NCBI GenBank assembly: GCA_951812395.1
Contig: CATOSD010000001.1
Coordinates: 620,001-684,000, forward strand
DNA length: 64,000 nucleotides
DNA from: an uncultured Dehalococcoidia bacterium
GTDB taxonomy: Bacteria > Chloroflexota > Dehalococcoidia > Lucifugimonadales > CATOSD01
Direction of reading: 5' to 3'
Numbering within the stretch: position 1 is the first letter of the stretch; the number at the start of each line of letters is the position of its first letter. Position numbers and translations under genes: made by a program. A model generated the notes under the pieces. It saw only the letters and a list, made by a program, of their open reading frames with translations. It ran no database searches and was not told the origin of the DNA. Positions 58,088-64,000 of the stretch are shown here, in pieces.

Positions 58088-59500
58088 TCAGGCCATCTGG
58101 TATTCGCGAGTGGCTACGATGAGCTGTAACAGCTCCTTCACGCGGTCTGCCGATTCGCCGCCGCCGTTGGTATCCGAGGCGTGCGCCACGAGCTGCTCGC
58201 GGGTGCGCTGCGAGACGTCCATGGGCCCCATGACCTCAAGGCAGTTGTCCACGAGCTGCTCCGGCGTGAGGCCCGTGCCGCTCGCCTGGATGCGCTCGAT
58301 GATAGACCTTACGCCCGGCCTCGTTTCGTCAGCGAACTGCTTGACGGCGAAGTTGACGCGATTGACGAGGCTGGCGGTGGTGACCCACTCGGGGCCGGTG
58401 TGCCATCCCTCCACACTGGGCGGGTCGACGAGTAGCTGGCCCATGTTGCCGGTCTCCAGCGCGAGCTGAATGTCCTCGACCTCGGGGAAGGCGAAGCCGC
58501 CGGACTGCCGCGCGGCGCCGACGACCATTTCCGCCGGGCTCTTCACCTTGGCGAACTGGGCGTTCTTGAAGAAGTCGGAGTTGAACAGCGTGCGGAGCAT
58601 TGCGCGAATCTCGCCGCCGCTTTCGAAATAGGAGTCTACCAGCGTGTCGATCGCGGCGGGGTCTCGCGGGGGTACGGTGTCCCATGCGGGCACCTGCGGC
58701 TCGTCGGCGACGAAGAAGTTGTACAGGTGCCGCGAGATGAAGCGGGCGGTCGCCGGCTCCTCGCAGATTATGTCGATGACGTCCTCGCCGTCGAACTGGC
58801 CCTGCCGGCCCAGGAACGTCTTCTCGCCGTCGTCATGGTCGTCGGGTCGGTACTCGTACTGCCAGTCTAGCCGGCCGTAGGGCCAGACCGAGTCTTGGGC
58901 CGTGCGCACGGTGTGATGGTCGGCGTTGCGGATGGTCCAGCCGGTGAAGGCCCTGGAGCACTGCCGCACGTCGTCTTCGGTGTAGTTGCCCACGCCCATC
59001 GAGAACAGCTCCAGAATCTCCCTGCCAAAGTTCTCGTTCACGGCGTCCTTGTGGTTATCCTTGTTGTCTAGCCAGAAGATCATCGCCGGGTCCCTGGAAA
59101 GCTCTATGAGCAGATCGCGGAACCGGCCCAGCCCGTGCCTGCGGAACATTTCGATCTGGTTGAGAATCGCCTTGGGCTGGTTGAGCTTGGTGTATCCGGT
59201 GGCGAATATGCTGTGCCAGAATAGGGCGAGCTTCTCCTCGAGCGGGCGGCGCGTGTTGACCATCCGGTACACGAGGTATGCCTGGCAACTGTCTACGATG
59301 AGCAGGCCGTTCTGGTCGACGTGATAGCGCCGGATGAGGTCCTCGTCCTCGAGGGCGGGCGGCATGTTTTCGGGATGAAGCAGTTCCTCGACGGTTGCCT
59401 CGTACCCGAATCCGGCGTAGCGTTCCAGTTCGTCGTGGGTCGCGCCAAAGCCGGCGCGGCGCAAAAGGTGTGGCAGCAACGCTATGTCTCGGTCTTGCAT
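58088..59500 (-). CDS. DUF1800 family protein
   Basis: A 470-residue DUF1800 protein. Opening HLLRRAGFGATHDELERYAG is the family N-terminus, and LFWHSIFATGYTKLNQPKAI, NENFGREILELFSMGVGNYT and EDDVRQCSRAFTGWTIRNAD are its conserved core. PSVEGWHTGPEWVTTASLVN and SPAEMVVGAARQSGG lie nearer the end. DUF1800 genes usually pair with a DUF1501 (sulfatase-like) gene, which is not seen here. Function not established. Confidence 0.9.
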   Translation of the reverse strand: MQDRDIALLPHLLRRAGFGATHDELERYAGFGYEATVEELLHPENMPPALEDEDLIRRYHVDQNGLLIVDSCQAYLVYRMVNTRRPLEEKLALFWHSIFATGYTKLNQPKAILNQIEMFRRHGLGRFRDLLIELSRDPAMIFWLDNKDNHKDAVNENFGREILELFSMGVGNYTEDDVRQCSRAFTGWTIRNADHHTVRTAQDSVWPYGRLDWQYEYRPDDHDDGEKTFLGRQGQFDGEDVIDIICEEPATARFISRHLYNFFVADEPQVPAWDTVPPRDPAAIDTLVDSYFESGGEIRAMLRTLFNSDFFKNAQFAKVKSPAEMVVGAARQSGGFAFPEVEDIQLALETGNMGQLLVDPPSVEGWHTGPEWVTTASLVNRVNFAVKQFADETRPGVRSIIERIQASGTGLTPEQLVDNCLEVMGPMDVSQRTREQLVAHASDTNGGGESADRVKELLQLIVATREYQMA

Positions 59501-59652
59501 GGCGGAAACCCTCCTTGGTGTGGTGGCCGTGTGCGAAACGAGGGGATTATGGGGACATTATATTGCGGCCTGGGCATATGCTCAAGCCGGGTATTGGACA
59601 TAACCCGGCGTGGGCGGGCGTAGTGCGGGCGACAGGTGGTATAATTGGCTCG

Positions 59653-60048
59653 ATGAGACGATTCCACGCCTACTTTTTGGTGGTGTCGCTGTCGGCGCTG
59701 CTGGTGCTGTCCTCCGTCGGGCCGCTGTTCGACCATCACTACGTGGAGCGCGGCCCTACACACACCCACCTCGGCGCCGCGCGGCCTCACGTTCACGACT
59801 ACACCTCCCCGGACGCGCACGACCACGCGCGTCCGCAGACGCCGGATGCCCCCCGCGGTGTGGTGGCGCTGCTGGACCGCGACGCCGGGTTTGTGGGAAT
59901 CACCAACGTGGTGACGGACCGCGACGGCGCGACGGCGTTCGTGTACTTCGAGCCATCATCCCTCTTCAACATGCCGATTCCGCCCACGGCGCGGCTGCGC
60001 TCCGAAGAGACGCCTCCGCCCGACAAGCCGCCACGGACGTCGTCCTAG
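59653..60048 (+). CDS. His-rich exported protein
   Basis: A 131-residue protein with an N-terminal signal or membrane segment (YFLVVSLSALLVLSSVGPLF) followed by a histidine-rich stretch: DHHYVERGPTHTHLGAARPH and VHDYTSPDAHDHARPQ contain about ten His in 45 residues. That density suggests metal binding (Cu, Zn or Ni) outside the membrane. The rest (GVVALLDRDAGFVGITNVVT) has no known fold. It starts at ATG 59653. Next genes downstream are YtkA/FixH-like and cupredoxin-like, so a joint metal role is plausible. Confidence 0.7.
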   Translation: MRRFHAYFLVVSLSALLVLSSVGPLFDHHYVERGPTHTHLGAARPHVHDYTSPDAHDHARPQTPDAPRGVVALLDRDAGFVGITNVVTDRDGATAFVYFEPSSLFNMPIPPTARLRSEETPPPDKPPRTSS

Positions 60049-60198
60049 CCCCAGTCCCCGGCGATGCGCGCACGGATTGCGGCGAAAATGTAGCTTTTCC
60101 CTACCCTCCTTTCGGGACGCCCGCCAAGGCTGCCACTACAATGGCGGCTTGGAGTGAGTCCGCCCAATCCGGCGCAAGCGAGCGAGAAGCGAGTTCTC

Positions 60199-60750
60199 AT
60201 GTGGTCAGACCCAAAACGCAGGCTCCTGGCAGTGTGGCTTATAGCGGCCGCGGCGATGCTCGCCGTGCCGCTGGCGACGGCGCACGCCAACGGGCGAGTG
60301 ATCCGGTTCGAGACCTACACCGCCGGCCCGTACCGGCTGGCGGTGGGCACCATCCCGGATAACCCGGTGGTCGGAAACCTGCACGTCACGATGACGATTA
60401 CGGCCGGCAGCGACGAGCAGCCTATTCTGGACGCCGAGGTGAGCGTGTCGGGCGCCGGCCCGGAGACCGACGCGGTCGAGATAGGGCCGCTGCGGGCGGA
60501 GCACAACGCCGACGATCCCGCCTTCTACGACATCAACACGTTCGTGGACAGGCAGGGCGAGTGGCAGTTCACCGTTTCGGTGAGCGGACCGCACGGCGAG
60601 GGCGAAACGCAGGTCCCCATCGAGGTGACAACGCAGAGCCCGCTAATCGGAATCGTAACCATAATGGCGCTTGTGGCCTTTCTGGCCGCCCTGGGGTTTT
60701 CGCTGCGCGCATTTCTCCGCGAGAGGAGCAGGGGCAGAAGACGATCGTGA
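60199..60750 (+). CDS. Exported YtkA/FixH-like protein
   Basis: A 183-residue protein with an N-terminal signal (RRLLAVWLIAAAAMLAVPLA), an extracellular beta-sandwich (RFETYTAGPYRLAVGTIPDN, VVGNLHVTMTITAGSDEQPI, GEWQFTVSVSGPHGEG) and a C-terminal membrane helix (IGIVTIMALVAFLAALGFSL) with a basic tail. Paralogous to the gene at 41060. YtkA/FixH-like domains are associated with copper and cytochrome oxidase assembly elsewhere. A GTG at 60154 would give 15 extra residues without a better signal. Confidence 0.72.
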   Translation: MWSDPKRRLLAVWLIAAAAMLAVPLATAHANGRVIRFETYTAGPYRLAVGTIPDNPVVGNLHVTMTITAGSDEQPILDAEVSVSGAGPETDAVEIGPLRAEHNADDPAFYDINTFVDRQGEWQFTVSVSGPHGEGETQVPIEVTTQSPLIGIVTIMALVAFLAALGFSLRAFLRERSRGRRRS

Positions 60751-60830
60751 TTCGATGAGTCAAAGGGGGGATTGCCCCCGTGCCTGATGCGGGCCGGCGA
60801 GAGCCGGACGCCTCGACAAGGAGAACAATA

Positions 60831-61544
60831 TTGTTTCACAGCACATTAAGGCCTGGGCTGTGGCCGTTGCTGGCGCTGGTCGCCACTATTGCGCTTGCCG
60901 CGTGCGGCAGCAGCGACCCGGAGTCGCTGCAGTTCGGACTGGCCATAAACGATAGAGAGCTCGCAATCAACGAGGGCGAGCTGGTGGTCAAGCAGGGGGA
61001 CGAGGTCACGTTCGTGCTGGACAGTGACGAGAACGGCGCGTTCCATCTGCACGGCTACGACATCGAGCAGGAGCTCTTAATGCACGAGACGGCTACGATG
61101 GAGTTCACCGCAAACGCCACGGGCCGCTTCAACATCACCTTCCATCCCGGCACGTCCGGCGACGACCACGTGCATGCCACCGAGCACGGCGTGATGTTCG
61201 AGTCCGACACGCTGCAGAATGGCGACAGCTTCGTCTATCACGTCATGGACTCGATGAACGGCCAGATGATCCCATACCACAACCACATGGACCACAACAT
61301 GACCGCGTCGATAATGGTGAGCGCGGACGCCGAGACTTCAGAGCGGGCCGAGGTCACGATTCTGGAGGACGGCTCGTTCTCGCCCGCAATGCTGAGCGTG
61401 CAGCCCGGCACGATGATAATGTGGACGAACACCGCGGAGCAGCGCCAGCGGGTCGCGAGCGGCGACCCGCCCGCCGTGACGGCCGAGGCGGAAAGCGAGG
61501 CCGAGGAGGCGCCGCTCGGTGTGCTGGAGGTTCGCCCCAGGTAG
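60831..61544 (+). CDS. Cupredoxin-like lipoprotein
   Basis: A 237-residue lipoprotein starting at TTG 60831 with AAGGAGA six bases upstream. The lipobox is in ATIALAAC. Two cupredoxin-like regions follow: residues about 40-150 (LVVKQGDEVTFVLDSDENGA, FHLHGYDIEQELL, FNITFHPGTSGDDHVHATEH) and about 180-225 (FSPAMLSVQPGTMIMWTN). A Met/His-rich linker (MNGQMIPYHNHMDHNM) lies between. The only cysteine is the lipidated one, so a type 1 blue-copper site is impossible; His/Met sites could still bind copper. It follows the YtkA-like gene by 80 bp. Confidence 0.78.
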   Translation: MFHSTLRPGLWPLLALVATIALAACGSSDPESLQFGLAINDRELAINEGELVVKQGDEVTFVLDSDENGAFHLHGYDIEQELLMHETATMEFTANATGRFNITFHPGTSGDDHVHATEHGVMFESDTLQNGDSFVYHVMDSMNGQMIPYHNHMDHNMTASIMVSADAETSERAEVTILEDGSFSPAMLSVQPGTMIMWTNTAEQRQRVASGDPPAVTAEAESEAEEAPLGVLEVRPR

Positions 61545-61642
61545 GCGCACACTGCGGGCCGCGGAACGCATACGCAGCGGCGGCTCGCGAGCCGACTGCG
61601 TGCTCCGGCCCGCATACTCCGTAAGGAAACAGGAAACCGCCA

Positions 61643-63169
61643 ATGAGTTTTCGCAACATCGCCGCGGCGGCTTTCGCCGCCGTGCTGGGGCTTGCCGGCC
61701 TCGCCGCCACGGCACGCGCGCACGCCTTCGGCGAGCGCTACGACCTTCCCATACCACTCAGCTACTTCCTGGTGGGCGGTGCGGCCACCGTCGCCCTATC
61801 GTTCCTCGTCATCGGGCTGTTCGTGCGTCGCGGCGAGGGCGAGCGCGGCTATCCGCGGCTGAACCTGCTGGCGGTCCGCGGGCTGGGCGCCGTAATCGGC
61901 AGCCCGGTCGTGCTCTTCGTCGTGCGGCTGCTGTCCGTGGCAGTGTTCGGTCTGGTGCTTGCCACGTGCTTCTTCGGCAACGGTCGCCCACTGGAGGTGC
62001 TCGCGCCCACGTTCGTGTGGATCGTGTGGTGGGTGGGCATGGGCTACGTGTCGGCGCTGTTCGGCAACGTTTGGATGCTGGTGAACCCGTGGAAGATAAC
62101 CTACGATTGGGCCGAGCGGGTGCTTGGCGGCGATGGCCGGGGGTTGTTCGTGTACCCCGAGCGGCTGGACGTGTGGCCCGCCGTGGCGCTGCTGCTCATG
62201 TTCGCGTGGCTGGAGAACGTGTACGTGAGCGCGACGCTGCCCGGCAGCCTGGGGCAGCTTATCATCGCCTACTCGCTGGTGACATGGATGGGCATGGCCG
62301 CGTTCGGCAAGCACACCTGGCTGAGTCGCGGCGAGGTGTTCAGCGTGCTGTTCGGCATATTCGCCCGCTTCTCGCCAACGGAGGTGAGGGCCGCCGATCG
62401 CAGCGCCTGCTCGCGGTGCAGGTGGGCGTGCGGGCCGGATTGCGTGGACTGCTACGAGTGCTTCGAGCGCGCGGACCGGTCGCGGCGCGAGTTCAACCTG
62501 CGCCCGTGGGCCGTGGGCCTGGCGAATCCGCACCGCGCCAGTGTTAGCCTGACAGCCTTCGTGCTGCTGGCGCTGGCGATAGTGTCGTTCGATGGCCTGC
62601 AGGAGACGCCGGCGTGGGTCAGCGTGCAGACCGCGGTGTACGACGAGGTGTCGGTGCTCGGCCCCAACGTGGTCGGCACCATAGACACGCTGGGTCTTCT
62701 CGTGGCGCCGGCGCTGTTCGTGGTCGTCTACGCAGCGTTCTCGTGGGCGGTGGCGCGGCTGTCCGGCGACCGGGAGGGCGTCGCGGGCGTGGCGAAGGGG
62801 TACGTGGTGACGCTGGTGCCCATCGCGCTGGCCTACAACCTGGCGCACTACCTGTCGCTGCTGCTGATAAGCGGCCAGACGGTGATACCGCTGCTGTCGG
62901 ACCCGTTCGGCAATGGCTGGGATCTGCTGGGTACCGCCGATTACGCGACGAACATCGCTATCATCAACGCACGGGTGGCGTGGTACGTGTCCGTGGCGGC
63001 GATAGTCGCGGGACACGTGGTGTCGGTGTACCTGGCGCACCTGGTGTCGACGCGCAGGGTGGCGCACCGGGGCCGCGCGCTGCGGGGGCAGCTTCCCATG
63101 CTGGCGCTGATGGTGCTGTACACGGCCACCAGCCTGTGGATAATCGCGCAGCCCATCGTGGAGGAGTAA
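61643..63169 (+). CDS. Polytopic membrane protein with Cys cluster
   Basis: A 508-residue membrane protein with about ten or more helices, starting with a signal-like segment (NIAAAAFAAVLGLAGLAATA). Notable blocks are GYVSALFGNVWMLVNPWKIT, VTWMGMAAFGKHTWLSRGEV and YNLAHYLSLLLISGQTVIPL. Between helices a loop carries seven Cys (CSRCRWACGPDCVDCYECFE near residues 254-273), suggesting a metal or Fe-S site. I recall related proteins being annotated as fenitrothion hydrolase, but that name rests on old evidence and I would not assume the activity. It ends the His-rich/YtkA/cupredoxin cluster and may be the membrane partner. Confidence 0.75.
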   Translation: MSFRNIAAAAFAAVLGLAGLAATARAHAFGERYDLPIPLSYFLVGGAATVALSFLVIGLFVRRGEGERGYPRLNLLAVRGLGAVIGSPVVLFVVRLLSVAVFGLVLATCFFGNGRPLEVLAPTFVWIVWWVGMGYVSALFGNVWMLVNPWKITYDWAERVLGGDGRGLFVYPERLDVWPAVALLLMFAWLENVYVSATLPGSLGQLIIAYSLVTWMGMAAFGKHTWLSRGEVFSVLFGIFARFSPTEVRAADRSACSRCRWACGPDCVDCYECFERADRSRREFNLRPWAVGLANPHRASVSLTAFVLLALAIVSFDGLQETPAWVSVQTAVYDEVSVLGPNVVGTIDTLGLLVAPALFVVVYAAFSWAVARLSGDREGVAGVAKGYVVTLVPIALAYNLAHYLSLLLISGQTVIPLLSDPFGNGWDLLGTADYATNIAIINARVAWYVSVAAIVAGHVVSVYLAHLVSTRRVAHRGRALRGQLPMLALMVLYTATSLWIIAQPIVEE

Positions 63170-63201
63170 CAGGGCTCGGGACGAGGAGCGGTCGCCCGCG
63201 C

Positions 63202-63231
63202 CTGACAGCCGCGCGGGGCGTGTGCTATACT
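63202..63231 (+). promoter_or_regulatory. Promoter of rpsU
   Basis: CTGACA at 63202-63207 and TATACT at 63226-63231 with an 18-bp spacer, 35 bp before the TTG start. Confidence 0.6.
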
Positions 63232-63266
63232 CCCTGTTACGAATTACAGGTCTCAAGGAGATTGTT

Positions 63267-63455
63267 TTGACGCACGTATCTCTCCGCGATGGAGAAGAGC
63301 CGGAGGCCTTGCTAAAGAGGTTCCAGACCGGGATGCAGCGCTCGGGCATACTGCGGGAACTCAGGAACCGGCGATTCTTCCGGTCGAAGGGTGAGCAGGC
63401 CCGCCTGGACCGCGCCCGCAGCCTGCGTCGGCAGCGCCGGCGCCGTAACCGCTAG
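63267..63455 (+). CDS. rpsU: 30S ribosomal protein S21
   Basis: A 62-residue S21. It starts at TTG 63267 with AAGGAG six bases upstream, then THVSLRDGEEPEALLKRFQT and GILRELRNRRFFRSKGEQ, ending in a basic RRQRRRRNR tail. The fold and length match bacterial S21, which helps mRNA recruitment to the 30S subunit. Confidence 0.93.
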   Translation: MTHVSLRDGEEPEALLKRFQTGMQRSGILRELRNRRFFRSKGEQARLDRARSLRRQRRRRNR

Positions 63456-63482
63456 CCGCCCTCGCGTTAGCTAAGAACCCCG

Positions 63483-64000
63483 CTACGTGGACGCCCGACG
63501 GTTGCGCTCGTCCGCCGTCAACGCCTCGATCTGGCGCACGGCGTCATTCAGCCGGCCGCGGCTGTTCACCACCACGTGGTCGAACAGTTCCGCGGCCTCC
63601 ATCTCAGCTTCGGCCTCTCTCAACCGCCGCTTCATCGCTTCTTCTGCCTCGGTGCCCCTCGACGTGAGACGCCGGGTCAACTCGTCCATGCTCGGCGGAG
63701 CGAGGAACACCAGTAGCGCGTCCGGGACCAGGCCGCGAATGGTCTTCGCGCCCTGAACGTCCACCTTCACCAGCACGTCCCGCCCCTCAGACAGCGCGCG
63801 CTCCACCTGGACCCTGGGTACGCCGTACAGGTTGCCGTAGACTTCGGCCCACTCCAGCAGTTCGCCGTTGGCTATCATGCGCTCGAACTCTGGACGTGGT
63901 ACGAAGTGGTAGGGCTCGCCCTCGCGTTCGCCCTCCCGCATGGGGCGCGTGGTGGCGGTGACGGCGAAGTGGTAGGGGCTTCCGAGTCGCCTCATGCGCT
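63483..64000 (-). CDS. gmk: Guanylate kinase (5' end outside the window)
   Basis: The C-terminal 170 or so residues of guanylate kinase, which phosphorylates GMP to GDP. Visible are the GMP-binding SPYHFAVTATTRPMREGERE with YHFVPRPEFERMI, LLEWAEVYGNLYGVPRVQVE, and DVLVKVDVQGAKTIRGLVPD, then LTSRGTEAEEAMKRRL of the lid. The P-loop, which precedes these by about 20 residues, lies beyond position 64000, so the gene is cut by the window edge, not truncated. The ATG at 63995 is internal. Confidence 0.93.
   Translation of the reverse strand, partial: RMRRLGSPYHFAVTATTRPMREGEREGEPYHFVPRPEFERMIANGELLEWAEVYGNLYGVPRVQVERALSEGRDVLVKVDVQGAKTIRGLVPDALLVFLAPPSMDELTRRLTSRGTEAEEAMKRRLREAEAEMEAAELFDHVVVNSRGRLNDAVRQIEALTADERNRRAST

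Noticed and set aside
61519..62547. 342-codon ORF overlapping the polytopic membrane protein
   Set aside because: Arg-rich alternate frame; the membrane protein frame has clear helices and a signal.

Overview
The window is high-GC bacterial chromosome (no phage or plasmid backbone seen) that best fits a Chloroflexota bacterium of the Dehalococcoidia/SAR202 kind. The evidence is: (i) a tmRNA whose reading frame ends in the tag GDRELQLAA, which resembles the tag I recall for Dehalococcoides; (ii) many peptide/opine-type ABC solute-binding lipoproteins with Ala/Pro/Gln-rich linkers, three crotonase-fold proteins, FAD, SDR and Gfo/Idh oxidoreductases and an N,N-dimethylformamidase-like protein, a heterotrophic catabolic repertoire typical of that group; (iii) no lipopolysaccharide genes. 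The assignment is inference; no 16S gene is present.

Layout. 0.1-6 kb: amidase, M28 peptidase and a solute-binding lipoprotein, all on the minus strand. 6.2-14.5 kb: a LamG/dimethylformamidase-like protein, two paralogous solute-binding lipoproteins and two Dpp/Opp-type permeases, without any ATPase gene. 14.6-18 kb: an accessory strip with a mobile element (terminal inverted repeats, 9-bp target duplication, a second element nested inside it), ssrA (tmRNA), short dispersed repeats, a duplicated pair of small coiled-coil genes and a TlpA-like thiol-disulfide lipoprotein. 18.2-21.6 kb: a giant secreted surface protein. 21.7-25 kb: repeats, a disrupted PaREP1-like gene, a hendecad coiled-coil membrane protein, two crotonases and a GIY-YIG gene with an internal stop. 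25-28.6 kb: the conserved rpmH-rnpA-yidD-(PQQ-propeller lipoprotein)-yidC-jag operon. 29-38.4 kb: acyl-CoA ligase, HpaI-type aldolase, two PaREP1-like genes (one broken), FAD oxidoreductase, a second inverted copy of the mobile element, Gfo/Idh dehydrogenase, aminotransferase, endonuclease Q and a PPOX-fold protein. 38.5-48 kb: envelope proteins, DUF362 protein, epimerase, larE, SDR, class I glutamine-amidotransferase-type hydrolase and a third crotonase. 48.1-51.6 kb: two tandem ABC-2 export systems with 4-bp overlaps. 52.3-57 kb: broken DUF433 antitoxin, then yceD-rpmF-fabD-nusB-acpP (fatty-acid/ribosome housekeeping), flavin reductase and an APH-fold kinase. 57-59.5 kb: NHL-repeat protein and DUF1800 protein. 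59.6-63.2 kb: a His-rich secreted protein, a YtkA/FixH-like protein, a cupredoxin-like lipoprotein and a polytopic membrane protein that look like one metal-handling module. 63.2-64 kb: rpsU and the 3' part of gmk.

The most unusual content is the non-coding mobile DNA. Two inverted copies of a roughly 0.7-0.8 kb element with GAGCCTGTTTCAG ends share sequence across their length without a convincing shared gene. A 139-bp miniature element sits inside one of them. The dispersed C-rich/G-rich hairpin that punctuates at least ten intergenic gaps appears to be the inner part of that miniature element, and one copy has split a gene. Start sites below were chosen from Shine-Dalgarno spacing and signal peptides and often differ from the longest ORF.
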